DNA from: Isoetes taiwanensis
Taxonomy: Eukaryota > Streptophyta > Lycopodiopsida > Isoetales > Isoetaceae
Assembly: GCA_021234155.1 (NCBI GenBank)
Contig: JAJEKV010000040.1
Span: 12,850,719-12,914,718, forward strand
DNA length: 64,000 bases
Reading direction: 5' to 3'
A model generated the notes under the pieces. That model was not told where the DNA came from, searched no databases, and was given only the letters and a program-made list of their open reading frames with translations. The position numbers and the translations under genes are program-made. Positions within the stretch are counted from its first letter, which is position 1. Each line of letters begins with the position of its first letter. Shown piece by piece: positions 22,905 to 34,146 of this stretch.

Positions 22905-25620
22905 GGCTGCAAGATTTTCTACACTTCAAGCTATTGCTCCCGAGGATCCGGCTCTTTTTGAGTGTATCATGTAGCGCCAGCACTAGTGAAGCCCTTGTTG
23001 GCCCAAATAAAGAAGTCATTTGAGCGGCGAAAGCTTCTGAATTCTCTCAAATGGAACTTAGGCTCCAATCACGACCAAGCTGAAGCAGTTCATCGCCAAT
23101 ATAAGTTAACGGCCGAATGGATACACCAGCGAGGTGATAGCACCACCATTTGTTGACTCAACATTTGATTCCCGAGGTATTTCATATTCCTTGCAAACCC
23201 ATGACGTTTATCATGATGCATATGCTGAGGATCCTAGATGTCCGCGAGTTTGGTGCACCTCCTTATCATGCCAATGTGCATCGTCGACCAATATGCGACA
23301 AACCTCCACGGAAACCTTTGTTAAGTTTTGCGTGGCGCAAGTTCCTTGGAGTATTATTCTATCAAGAACACCCATATCCAATAAGCCTTTCTATAACATG
23401 GTCATCAACTGCTACACACTCCAACCACCACATGATTGGCCCCAATTGATGTTCTATCTCGTCTTCTCCAAGAAGTGGACAGCGTTAGAGTGCCACTTCC
23501 ATTCTAGTTCTGTGGGAGGCCACCTTCAAGCCCTCATCGTCATTACTTCCCTCCCACCACAAAATTCTCATAATTCCACTCGGTCCTTCCACCAGACTAA
23601 CTTAGAGTTGGCACTTCACGCCCTTCTTCCCTTTGGTCATGTCCAAAATCAACACCATGTCTTTGTCTCCTCTCGGCTACACCATCGGTTCACACCATCT
23701 TTCCCAAACATCACAAACCAGAACTAGCAGGCTCCACCACCACAACACCCTCGTCGGTTGTTGTATACGATTATCGGCAGGATGCTCAAGCTCTTTGTTC
23801 TCAAGTTACAGAATCCCAGGCGGCTCTTATGAGCGGGGTTCAAATGGCACCCTAGAGGCCTCGATGCGGTACAGGTTGCTTCCAAAGGCGCCCTTTGCCC
23901 AAGTTGCAACTTTGAGCCAAACTTCAAGACAAGCCGCGGGCTCTCTTACGGGGCTCATACGGATCTCAAAGTGCAGGGATCAAGTCAGCCAACTTGCGGA
24001 TCAGCGGGGCTGACTCAATCCGGGAATTGATTTATTGGAGCACAACAAGTCCAAGAAGCTCTCACGGGTGGGGCAGAGATATTACCAAGCTCCTTGTACT
24101 CAGAACTTTGTGAAAATTTCAGCACTCAAGTTCAAAACCTTATACGGGCGGGGCGCTCAAATTGCCTCCTTGGCCATTTCGACTTTCTACACCACAGACC
24201 TCTCGGCTCACCTCTCTTCAAGATACGGCTTACGAGAGGTCTGCGGCTTGAAGATTCTTGATGGCAGCGGAGGGTGCGGGTGCCGTCTCAATACTCACGG
24301 GGCAATCCTCCTCCCGGTCAACACTTCGAAGCGAGATTAAAGTGACCAATCACGTCTTTGCTAGAAAGGACAGCAGGATCCGTGATCTTGAACGGTACTG
24401 CGGCAAGCTATTGATCTGGCGATGAGGGCTCAAAAGCGAAACGGCGGCCATCACAGCCATTATTAACAGAGTGCCTTTGACTTTTGATTCCTTCACCGCT
24501 ATCGCGATTATGTGGTTGCTTTCGCTACCTCTTCCTTTCGAGTGGCATGCGGCGGATGGACACAATGGATATTCCCCGAGCACCTTCCCAGATTTTCGGT
24601 TGGCGAGAACTCTCCATTGAAGACAAGGGTTATGCTGTGCCCTTTTGGTCTTGCCCCCCAGTCTCCTTACAACTTGTGCCGATCGGACTTTATCACCTTG
24701 AGTTGTTCGGCCCATGGCTTACATATTTCATGATTTCTATGCGGGTGATACGGGGAACACTTAGAGATGGGCCACGCCCGGCTCTTTGAGAATTTATTGC
24801 GTGCGGTGGTTGCTTGAGGATAACAATCCATATCTTTGGCGATCATGCCGGACCACACTCTTCATCGAGGGTACATGCACGAGCTTGCCAATCATTTATC
24901 TCGGCAAGCGGAAGGCGGCTACCATGATAAGGAAGTATCTAGGACATTAGAGGATCTTCCTATGCACAAATTTATATGCGGCACCTCGCGAGGTTATAAT
25001 CAATTACGGACTCTGTTGGATAGCAAGAGCGGTCCCCGGGATGGGATAACCCTCCTATCAACTCTCAACTCTACTGCTTCTCTTTGGGATGGATTACAAT
25101 TGTCAAGCTCTTGATCAGGATCTTGTCGATCAATTGAGACGCTCGGCCAACCCATACGGGCATGGTTCCTTCTCCCTATGCTTCACAAGTACCTCCACGC
25201 CCGGAGTTCTGACTTTCGATTGGCGCCTCCCCTTTTGGACCAAGGTCATGGATAGTCATCGTTGGACTCCACCTCGGATCTCGGCGGATCGGTGGGATCC
25301 GCGTTTTTGTTCGCCCGCTCACATTGGGAAGAAAGGTGCCACTCACGGATACCACCAATTGGATCTATATTGCTAATGGCGTGGTTAGCTTATGTGCGGC
25401 CGGATGGCTTCATGGTCTTGACACCTTCTTGCGAATGCCACCACCTCACACGATCCTTGGAGTCCATCTTTAAGCGGTTTTGTCTTTTGCTCTCAAATGC
25501 ATTTTACTTTCAGCTCGCCGTCGGCGTCATTTTCCTTTGCAATCGAATACGGTCGGTGCTAGCCTTGAACTGCCTCCTCATGGAATGTCGATACATTTCT
25601 TGAGCGCCCATCTTTGCCCT
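22905..25620 (+). pseudogene. extra ORF between integrase and 3' LTR (env-position ORF), broken
   Basis: A ~2.7 kb coding-like stretch, shared with 41940-44700 in element 2, begins near a conserved YHGCKIF / L-V-K-P-L-L-A-Q-I-K-K-S-F-E-R region (22980-23030). Later parts have a probable coiled-coil section (repeated L, K, E, Q near 23980-24400) and a W-I-F-P-E-H-region near 24560-24590. Athila/Tat elements often carry an additional ORF here, sometimes called env-like. No transmembrane fusion protein features were seen and the sequence is not recognised beyond its position. It could be an extra gag-like or structural protein. Confidence 0.5.
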
Positions 25621-25836
25621 TGAAGATATAGATGCGATCTAAGCTTTCTTGTGTCGCGAGATCGCCCTTGGCCACAACACTCCTCACGCTCTTCAAACCG
25701 CCCGGGGATCTCATTGGCGGTACCATAATGGTGCGATCCTCACTCCGTGAGGATCCTACTTTCGAGCCAGGATGGCTTTCAGCCCTCGAAACCCCTTCCT
25801 CCTTTTCTTCACTCACGGTGTCGTTTGGTGGGGGAG

Positions 25837-26405
25837 TGTCCAGTCTGTGCCTCACAGTGCAAGGACTATTCATCCTCTGACGGAACCGAGGTCAAGCTCA
25901 AGGATCCTCGGTCGACCACGGGTCAGCCATCAAAGGCTGTTGAGAAGACCAAGCGGCCGGAACCCGCATGATCAAAAGCCTATCAGAGAGCGCCCTTTCG
26001 GACAAGTGGCCGGCCCGTCACCGCCAGCGTCGGCGTCGGCCTTGATTCTAGGCACTTCAAGAGCGCCCACATTCACCTGCGTCGGGCCTCCTTCGAGGTG
26101 ACGCAGAGATCGGTCGAGGTGTACATATTAGGTGAGGCCATTGTACTATATATATGACTAGAGCTGCACATGAGCTCTAAGATGAGTTTTGAGTCTTGTC
26201 TCCTTCGAGTTCTTCTCTCTGTGCGAGCTCCATTATGTTCATCATTGATATCAAAGGAAGCTTATCATTTTCATATCATTTTGTTTTCTTCTTCTTCTTC
26301 TCTTCTACTTGCAAATCGTGACATAGTCCCAGGACTCTCTGTTAGATCCACGGGTCCTCCACGAGAATTTGTCTTCAGGGAAGTTCGAACTTGAGACCCC
26401 CAAGC
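25837..26405 (+). repeat. 3' LTR of gypsy element 1
   Basis: It follows a polypurine tract (ggtgggggag, 25827-25836) and starts with tgtccagtctgtgcc. It matches the 5' LTR except for many short indels, and keeps the TATA box at about 26147. The end near ccccaag is followed by gagcatg. The 5' and 3' LTRs differ so often that insertion would look very old if the differences are real. Confidence 0.85.
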
Positions 26406-27776
26406 GAGCATGGGAACGTGTTTTTATTAATAAGGACTTAGCGAGCCTGTTAGGGTGAGCCAATGCCTGAGTTCCCCATAAGGACTTATGCAGGCACATT
26501 TTTCTACGTAATAGTCATTGTCCCAAAAAATTTCCCTTTCCAGAATTTCCCTCTTCCTTTCTTTCTTCTAGAGGTATCTCTTCTTCTGGAGTCGCAGTTC
26601 TGGTAGAGCTGTTTTGGTCGAGCAATTTCGCTTCTTCCTCTAGAGGTATAGTTCAAGTGGATTGCTTGCCGCATTCTCTTGGCCATTTGAAAGAGGCAGT
26701 GAGGAGGCTATAGAGGCAGGGACAGGAGGCAGGTATGTAGCTATATTTTCAACCTTGTATTGCTCTTACTTATACAGGAAAGTATGCAGGGGTTTTCAAT
26801 CATATTCAACCATTTGCAGAAGCGAGAATAAGAGCCGATTCTCGTAGTAAGTCATCAGCATGGGCATGGTATAAGCATGGCAGAGGAGCCGCCGCTTCTA
26901 GATTCGAAAACAACGTTTAAACTGAAATGCACGTTTAAACTGAAAGTTGTGGAGGTAAACTAGCCATGCTGCAAGCCAGAGAAATTCCCCCCCAAAAAGA
27001 AAAAAACCATATTTTGTGGGAATACAAACTATTCGTCAAGCCAATAAAACAACCGAAAACAACAAGTAGCAAAATCATGAAGATTAGACAGAGATGTTTT
27101 AAGTTTTCTCATGAGCATTTAAGGAATTACAGGTTGTAGAAGCCACCCAATGTGATGCCACACAATAAATATTGGATATGTTCTAAAAAACAACAAATGC
27201 AATAATATCTTGCTTGGAGTTGAAGACAAAATTCTTGAGCATTATAGCTTTATGTAAGGATGGTATCAATCACGATGATATGTAGCTTGAACAAAGTTGT
27301 TGAACATTATGACACACCTCTAGGAAGATGTGTAAATGCTTACTTTTTTAGTAGTAATGTAATGGAAAACATGGATACATTTCTCATCTCGTTTTGAAAA
27401 TTGAGAATAGAAGATTATGGAATAGAATAGAATAGAATAGAATAGAATAGAATAGAATAGATTTTTTAGAATAGAATAGAATGGAGCAAATATGGCACAT
27501 TGAAGCGTTACAAATGTGTGAGGAGGACCTAGCTTGAAGAAGTTCATAGGAGAAAAGGTTGAGATTTAATGATCTAGTATATGGCTATAAATTTTTAGGT
27601 GACGTATCTCAATGCCTGAAATTGGCAATGGTGCGTGGCGATTAAGAGTTATCTTGATCATTGGCGTGATTGGTGAGGAAGTTGCAAAGTACCCTTCTTC
27701 TAGAAGCCCAGAATAATTCCTGGGCCATGTATGCAGCCATGTCGGGTCAGAGAGAGCATGGGAACGGGTTTTTATT
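26406..27776 (+). repeat. ~1.4 kb tandem repeat unit U1
   Basis: The unit runs from gagcatgggaacgtg..taaggacttagcgag to the next gataaggacttagcgag. Sister units are at 27777-29341, 29342-30480, 45490-46857 and 46858-48000. Inside are a pyrimidine-rich block (26525-26660) followed by a splice-donor-like caggtatgtag, an AT-rich middle, and an AATAG microsatellite (27418-27482). No protein frame is conserved between units, so if it is transcribed it is probably untranslated. Confidence 0.8.
27418..27482. repeat. (AATAG)n microsatellite in U1
   Basis: About ten tagaa/aatag pentamers occur with one interruption (attttttagaa). The same array with the same interruption is present at 46508-46566, so it predates the large duplication. 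It is absent from U2 (28880-28900) and U3, where only gaataaga-like text remains. Confidence 0.9.
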
Positions 27777-29341
27777 GATAAGGACTTAGCGAGCCTGTTA
27801 GGGTGAGCCAATGTCTGAGGACTTATGCCGGCACATTTTTCTACGTAATAGTCATTGTCCCAAAAAATTTCCCTTTCCAGAATTTCCCTACATTTTCTTT
27901 CTTCTAGAGGCATCTCTTCTTCTAAGTCGCCTTGATTCGGTAGAGCAATTCGTTTCTTCCTCTAGAGTGCAGTTCAGTGGATTGCTTCAGCATTCTCTTA
28001 GCCATTTGAAAGAAGCGTGAGAGGCTATAGAAGCGAGGCGAGGCGGTATGTAGTATATTTCAACCTTGTATTGCTCTTACTTATACGAGAAGGGAAAGTA
28101 TGCGGGGGTTTTCAATCATATTCAACCATTTTATGAATAGGAATAAGAGCCAATTCTCGTAGTAGAAGTCATGGCATAGGCATGGTATAAGCATGGCAAA
28201 GAAGCTGGCAAGCCACAGATTCAAAACAGTTTAAACTAAAATGCACTAATTTAGAAGTGAATTTGAAGGATTCACCAAAACCATAAAAAATCTAAAGATT
28301 TAGATAAAAAGAATCTTTCATTATTTTTAGCGAGAAATTATGCCTCTTGAAAATAGTGATTGACATTTTCATGAAGAGAAAGTCCCCCTCCTCCTCCCCA
28401 AAAAGATAAATAAATAAATAAGTTGTAGGTAAAACTAGCCATGCTGCAAAATAGAGAAACCCCTCCCACAAAAGAAAGAAAAAACCATATTTTGTGGGAA
28501 TACAAACTATTCGTCAAGCCAATAAAACAACCGAAAATAACAAGTACTAAAATCATGAAGATTAGACAGAGATGTTTTAAGTTTTCTCATGAGCATTTAA
28601 GGAATTACACGTTGTAGAAGCCACCCAATGTGATGCCACACAATAAATATTGGATATGTTCTAAAAAACAAAAAATGCAATAATATGCGCAGTTGAACAA
28701 AGTTCTTGAGCATTATAGCTTGTAATAAAGGATGGTATCCAAAAAATGCAGTAATATGTAGCTTGAACAAAGTTGTTGAACATTATGACACACCAGTAGG
28801 AAGATGTGTAATTGTTTACCTTTTTAGTAGTAATGTAATGGAAAACATGGATATATTTCTCATCTCATTTTGGAAACTAGGAATATAAGATTAAGGAGCA
28901 AATATGGCACATTGAAGCGTTACAAATGTGTGAGGAGGGCCTAGCTTGAAGAAGTTCATAGCAGAAAAGGTTGAGAGTTAATGATCTAGCATATGGCTTT
29001 AAATTTTTAGGTGACGTATCTCAATGCCCAAAGTGGCAATGAATTAAAGTGCTTGATAGAGTTCTGGTGATCCTTTGGCGGCGATTTTAGCCGAGTTGCC
29101 CAAAAGGTGCCGAAGCCCAAGCCGATTCCTGGGCCATGTATGCAGCCATGTCGGGTCAGAGAGAGAATGGGAACGTGTTTTTCTATGCCTTGGCTTCTAA
29201 GTCCAAGTCATTGTTGGGCTCATGGAAACCGACTCTTAGCCCTTTTATTTCTACAATATCATCGATGACCTTTGTCTGCCTCTGATGATTTCCAATGCCT
29301 CTTATGTTAGGGATAATGCGCCCACCTAGGCCCTTATGTGG
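27777..29341 (+). repeat. ~1.5 kb tandem repeat unit U2
   Basis: Same order as U1, from gataaggacttagcgag onward, with the pyrimidine-rich block at 27855-27975. Its end carries an extra ~165 bp (about 29172-29338) not found in the other units. U2 has no counterpart in the right-hand duplicate, where U1-like and U3-like units lie next to each other. Confidence 0.8.
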
Positions 29342-30480
29342 GATAAGGACTTAGCGAGCCTGTTAGGGTGAGCCAATGCCTGAGCCCCCTGTAAGGACTT
29401 ATGCAGGCACATTTTTCTATGTAATGGTCATTGTCCAAAAAAAATCCCCTTTCCAGAATTTCCCTCTTCATTTCTTTCTTCTAGAGGCGCCTCTTCTTCT
29501 GGAGTTGCAGTTCTGGTAGAGCTGTTTTGGTCGAGCAATTTCTCTTCTTTCCCTAGAGGTACAGTTTCGATGGATCTTCTTGCTTGCCGCATTCTCTTGG
29601 CCATTTGAAAGAAGCGTGAGGCTTCTCGAGGCAAGAGGCGAGGCGGGTATGTAGCTATATTTCCAACCTTGTATTGCTCTTACTTATCTAGGAAAGTATC
29701 TGAGGGGTTTTCAATCATATTGACCACTTTGCAGAACATGAATAAGAGCTGATTCTAGAAGTAGTAAGTCATCGGCATAGGCATGGTATAAGCATGGCGG
29801 AGGAGGAGCAGCTTCTAAATCAAAACAACGTTTAAGCTGAAATGCACTAATTTAGAAGTGCTAAAAAGAGTCTTCGTTGTTTTTTGACGAATATGCCTCT
29901 TGAAAATAGTGATTGACATTGTGATGAAAGCCCCACCACCACAAGAAAATAAAATAAAAAATTGTGTGGAGCTAAACTAGCCATTACAGAGGAAACTTCC
30001 CCCCAAAAGAAAAAACCATATTTTTATGGGAATACGAACTATTCGTCAAGCCAATAAAACAGCAAAAACAACAAGCAGCAAAATCATGAAGATTAGATAG
30101 AGATGTTTTAAGTTTTTCTCATGAGCATTTAAGAATATTGGATAAGTTCTAAAACACCCGAAATGCAATAATAATGCGCAGTTGAACAAAGTTCTTGAGC
30201 ATTTTTAGCTTGTATTAAGGATGGTATCCGAGAAAAGAAAATGCAGTAATATGTTTGAACATTATGGGTAAGATGGGTAAATGTTTTACTTTTGTAGTAA
30301 TGTAATGGAAAACATGGATTATATTTCTCATCTTATTTTGAAAACTGAATAGAATTAAGGAGTAAATATGGCACATGAAGCGGTATAAATGTGTGAGAAG
30401 GGCCTAACTTGAAGAAGTTCGATGGAGAAAAGGTTGAGATTTAATGTAGTTAATCTAATTTTTGCACTCTTGTGCTCTGT
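29342..30480 (+). repeat. tandem repeat unit U3 (partial)
   Basis: It starts with gataaggacttagcgag and follows U1/U2 for about 1.1 kb. It then passes into different DNA at about 30450-30480, which is the upstream region of the Ae1 locus. It corresponds to 46858-48000 in the second copy. Confidence 0.8.
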
Positions 30481-31098
30481 GCCTGAGGGAGCTTCTAAAG
30501 GTATAATTGCCTCCTTACATACTCTTTGAGGTCAAATATAAGCCACGTTATGCCAAAGAAATGGTATTGCAATGTACCGCAAGGCTTCCATCAACAGATT
30601 TTCCTCGTTTCTAATTTCTTTACAAATTTGCAGCTTCTTGGGCCCGATTTTTCAATCACTGCTATTGTAGGAAAGCTAAGTTTGATATGTATGAAATAAA
30701 AGCCACCACATGTGGCTCGCTGGAATAAATAAATGTGAACACAAAGGCAACATGGCCATTGTTCAAAATGACGGCATGCCCTGTTCGTTGCTTTTTTCTT
30801 CTTATAATCTGAACCATTTGATCAAGGACCACACTTACTATTGCACGTTGTCTTATTTTGTTGAATAACACATTCTACACAAAGTAATTTGAAGACTTAT
30901 TGTACAATAATATTGTGAAATAAGTTCAGATTGATAATACAATATTGACAGTACAATAACACTTATTACGTTGAATAATAAGTTCGTTATTATTGTCTTT
31001 GTCATTTCTGTTTCCCTCTTTTTTTTTTTTTTTCCTCCCTACGATTATTTCTATCTATAAATGCAACCTTGGAGCAACACGAAATATCCAAAAGTGCA
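30481..31098 (+). promoter_or_regulatory. upstream (promoter) region of aegerolysin-related locus Ae1
   Basis: About 600 bp is shared with the upstream region of Ae4 (48000-48620) and, inverted, with that of Ae3 (36498-37080). Parts also match the upstream DNA of Ae2 and Ae5, such as the block near 30665 (ggaaagctaag, then gatatgtatgaaataaa). It contains several ttgtacaata-type palindromes and paired cttatta motifs at 30895-30985, a T tract (31018-31033) and a TATA box (tctataaatgcaa, 31054-31066) 36-40 bases before the ATG. The conservation across loci suggests a shared expression pattern. Confidence 0.6.
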
Positions 31099-31296
31099 AT
31101 GGCAAAGTTTGGGATTGAACATTTGTTCGTAGTAATCTTGTTATGTGTGGTGGTTGTTCTATTTCCAGTTATTCTATTATTTGTTATTTCTGTGGTGTCT
31201 CCATTATTTTGTTGGTCTGAAATATCAATTCAATGGAATGATCAGAGTTCATTGACTTCAGTTGCAGCAAATGTAAATCCCAAGTTACTGCTGTGA
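31099..31296 (+). pseudogene. Ae1: signal-peptide exon of an aegerolysin gene, domain deleted
   Basis: The start MAKFGIEHLFVVILLCVVVV is the same signal peptide as in the other Ae loci (compare 50607, 48621 and 36497). After it, the acidic spacer, the intron and the whole aegerolysin domain are absent. The sequence passes directly into text that matches the region downstream of Ae2/Ae5, such as the ggaatg..cagag block, near 31230 and 32250. The join lies at a TTGTT shared by both parents, so a simple deletion explains it. The remaining frame is 65 codons and would make a small secreted or membrane peptide if expressed. Ae4 is its duplicate, with a different reading frame after the join. I read it as a remnant. 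Confidence 0.65.
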
Positions 31297-32406
31297 TACT
31301 CTGGTACATTCACAGGAGTGGTGCATCTTATCAAATAAGGTTTTTCTCAAGCGTATTTCTAAATGATTCTATAACTGTTGTATTTATTTTCTGCCTGCAC
31401 ATGTAAAAGATATGTAATAATCAACCTAAAAATGATTAATTCAGCAGACAAGCAAAAGATTAACGCAAAAGATCTCTAATTAGCGTCAACATGGCAAAAA
31501 ACTAATGTAGTGATGAAGAAAAGAGAATGAAGAAAAAAACGAAGTGCAGCTGAATGCCGAACATGATGGATGCTCTCAGTCTTAAAATCAGGATCTTTGT
31601 CCAAAAATTTCCTTTCTAGAATTTCCCTGTTCCTTTATTTCTTCTAGAGGCGGCTCTTCTTCTAGAGTCGCAATTCAGTCAAACAGTTTCTCTTCTTCCA
31701 TTCATTCTTCCATTCATTGAAGAAAGGTATATCTTTCATTCCACCGTTTATAATCTGTTGCTATGTCATTTTCCATTCTACTCTCTATGCAGCTTTGTCA
31801 ATATGCTAAGCACATAGATACAGGATTTCTATATAGTAGACTCTATGCTTGTCTCTATAGTTCATAAGCAATTTGCTTTCAACAGTACAGGAGAGTGTGC
31901 CAAGGATCAGGTAAGACGTGCCTTCTTATTCCTTGATTATTTACAAGTTTATTTGGTAACGATATCTCAAGAACTAGCATGGATAGGTATCAGACAATCG
32001 ATCATGCCCTGTTTAACATAAACCAATTAAATGAAATATAAACATAAACGCAAAGCAATCCTTAGTAATGAAGCATTCATTGATTTTTCAGTTCTCGGCT
32101 TAAGCCTTACTAAACCGATAAACTCATTTTCAGACGTTTTTACAAGACGACCAAGTTCATATCATCATGAACAGGTTCTAGAACAATTCTAAATATGTGC
32201 TAAAGAAACCTTGCTAATAAGATCCAGTTCTAACTTTGTCAAAAAACTCTGGCCATTCCATTGAATGGTTATTTCAGATCGACCTTGAAGTTGAATTATT
32301 CACAATAATAATAACTTCAAACAGAACAAACGTAGGCCATATAAAGGCAAAGGAAAGGCAAGGGAGATGGTCAGAAGCAGAGATGGTATTAGAAATCCAT
32401 GTGGCA
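31297..32406. other. noncoding DNA with a further partial copy of the repeat-unit block
   Basis: At 31597-31735 the text ttgtcc..ttcctttctagaatttccc and cttctagaggcggctcttcttctag matches the pyrimidine-rich block of the U units; it is followed by a donor-like aaaggtatatc. Around 31893-31915 acag..gatcaggtaaga looks like a small exon between AG and GT. No protein frame is supported. 48780-49890 is the duplicate. Confidence 0.5.
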
Positions 32407-33073
32407 CTAGAAAGTGGCTCTAAGATGGGTGCCACCAGAATGTGGCCTGTGATCTGGAAATACTCTGTGAAACTTCTGGATGCTATAATAGCTGTTTATA
32501 CATCCATAGCAGGCATCGAAATTGATATGAGCTACTTTGTACTGGTATTGGGGGTCACTATAGTAGATATCCATAGGAGCCGTCGGTACCTGGAGACAGT
32601 TCCTTCCAGCAGCTATTCTGAGCTCGCCTCCTGCGTATACTGTTTTTCCATTTGGACTGCCAATCTCTGTGCTGTAATCTCCCCAGCCTGGTACCCATTT
32701 TCCATACCCTAAGCTCGCCCCTGAAACTGATAGATACTCTGGCGCTCCTTGACCCACATACCATATGCTGATTTGCGCCCAATCATCTTCTCCTTTTAAT
32801 TTTCCTTCACCTGCACAGCATCCGGTAAACACATGTTCAGTTTTTTTTTAAATCCCCTGCGCAATTCCTCCACCTTTTGCTCAAACCACAAACACAACCA
32901 CAACCATATCAGTATGAATTGCTTGATTTTTCACCTCTGGATTGAATTATGGAACTTCCATTCTTTATTTCCACGATTTCGCCGCCTTCTTTTCCTTCTC
33001 CTTCTCCCAACGAAACAACAACCAGACAGAACAATATTACCACGAAAAGATATTCAATCCCAAACTTTGCCAT
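32407..33073 (-). CDS. Ae2: predicted secreted aegerolysin-family protein (two exons, partly scrambled)
   Basis: Exon 1 (33073-32935) encodes the MAKFGIEYLFVVIL signal peptide and acidic spacer; a GT donor follows at 32934. Exon 2 (32810-32407) follows an AG acceptor and encodes the aegerolysin domain; the phase-1 junction keeps the frame, giving about 180 residues. It is nearly the same as Ae5 through the first half (WAQISIWYVGQGAPEYLSVS). It then differs in two blocks: after the A-G-R-N segment, where small indels change about ten residues of the T-D-G-S-F-D motif, and after Y-Y-S-I-Q-K-F, where the end is out of the Ae5 frame. Both blocks have net indel lengths divisible by three, so the frame stays open. 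It is either a diverged gene or Ae5-like sequence with errors at CAG/CTG sites. Confidence 0.55.
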
Positions 33074-33110
33074 TGCTCTTTTTGATATTTCCCATCGCTC
33101 CTGATATTGC

Positions 33111-33120
33111 ATTTTTATAG
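33111..33120 (-). promoter_or_regulatory. TATA box of Ae2
   Basis: On the complement, ctataaaaatgcaa lies about 40 bases before the start codon at 33073. It is identical to the box of Ae5. Confidence 0.65.
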
Positions 33121-34140
33121 ATACAGATCATAGTATAGGGGAAAAAAAAAAAGGAAAGAAAGGAAATTAATAATACCTAGGACGTACAGTGGTTGAGAGA
33201 GATGACAAAGAACAAAGACGAATTAATTAATAATACGTAGAACGTGCCAGTGGCCATGTGGTATTGGGGATGGAAACAGGAGATGATTCCAGGGGTCCCA
33301 CGACCGGCGGCAGCGGAGCGAGTCCTGGAATCAACGACCTGTTTCGATCCCCTAACATGGCAACTGGGGAGAATCTAAAATTTGATCCGTTTACCTGTTC
33401 TTGACCTGTTGAGCGGAATCAAGCCCACCGCTTTTCCATTCCGGAGGCTGAATGGGCTCCCCAGTTGCCATGTTACACTGTAAAGTTTTGTGTTCGCGTA
33501 GAGAGCCACGTGTTGGACGCGTCCATATATATATATCAAAACTTAGCTTTGGTACAGTAGTTGTTGAAAAATCGAGTCCACACTGTAATAAGGCTTTGTG
33601 TTCACGGACGTCACATTTATTTTCATACATATCAAAACTTAGCTTTCCTACAGCACTAGTGGTTGAAATATCACAACACAAGCTGCAGATTTATGGAAAG
33701 AAATTGGAAGGAGAAATTTTTATTAAGGCGGGCTTGTGACCATGTTGCACAATATTTCAAAAAAATGAATACATTTGAATCCGTACACATTAGGTAATGT
33801 GTTTCAATTATAGCAAGAAGTTTTTAACTGCCATTATTAAGAAAAAATGGTACTATTCCAGTGTACCAAAAGTTCCCCAAATTTTGTTCCTCTCCTATTT
33901 TTTTGGCTAACCATGTGGAGCTCGACTTGGATTTTTCAAATTAACGATGCAAGAGCATTTGAACTAGTTCAGAGCACTGCAAATTTATCAGAATCATTTG
34001 GCATCATTACAAATTGCTATAAATAATTGTGAGATATAATGAAACACATTTCATCTTACGACATATATAATCTGATCTCTTTTTGTTTTGATATCTGATA
34101 TTTGTTTGAGTATTTTTTCTACGCCTAGGATGATTTTGGG
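33121..34140. other. upstream region of Ae2 with hairpin and internal duplication
   Basis: The stretch is a duplicate of 50654-51715. It holds a long inverted repeat (about 33248-33376, see 50774). It also holds two tandem ~100 bp copies of a block with tgtgttc, a purine/AT part and atatcaaaacttagctttgg/cc (33483-33560 and 33590-33665). That block also occurs, inverted, upstream of Ae1, Ae3 and Ae4, so it is a shared upstream element. No coding frame is seen. Confidence 0.6.
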
Positions 34141-34146
34141 CGATGC

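Larger units (their letters stand above)
15455..26405 (+). mobile_element. full-length Ty3/gypsy LTR retrotransposon, element 1 (~11 kb, degenerate)
   Basis: Two LTRs of about 570 bp (15455-16028 and 25837-26405), flanking gagcatg duplications and an internal gag-protease-RT-RNase H-integrase order define the element. The RT text (DHFPLPF, then a G-H-x-x-x-x-S-F-M-D-G-F motif) and a long extra region between integrase and the 3' LTR point to the non-chromovirus Athila/Tat side of Ty3/gypsy; no chromodomain is seen. It landed inside one copy of a tandem repeat unit. All domains are interrupted by shifts. A second copy of its 3' three-quarters lies at 37085-45489. Confidence 0.88.

Noticed and set aside
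26504..26686. complement frame starting MAKRMRQ, also at 29428-29634
   Set aside because: The frame and downstream residues differ between repeat units; it looks like chance openness of a purine-rich strand.
27418..27482. pentamer array considered as a CRISPR or regulatory array
   Set aside because: It is a simple microsatellite without spacers; nothing in the window resembles a CRISPR array.
31099..31296. Ae1 as a genuine small secreted peptide gene
   Set aside because: Its duplicate Ae4 reads the tail in another frame and the tail equals DNA downstream of complete genes, so a deletion remnant is the simpler reading. Not excluded if transcripts exist.
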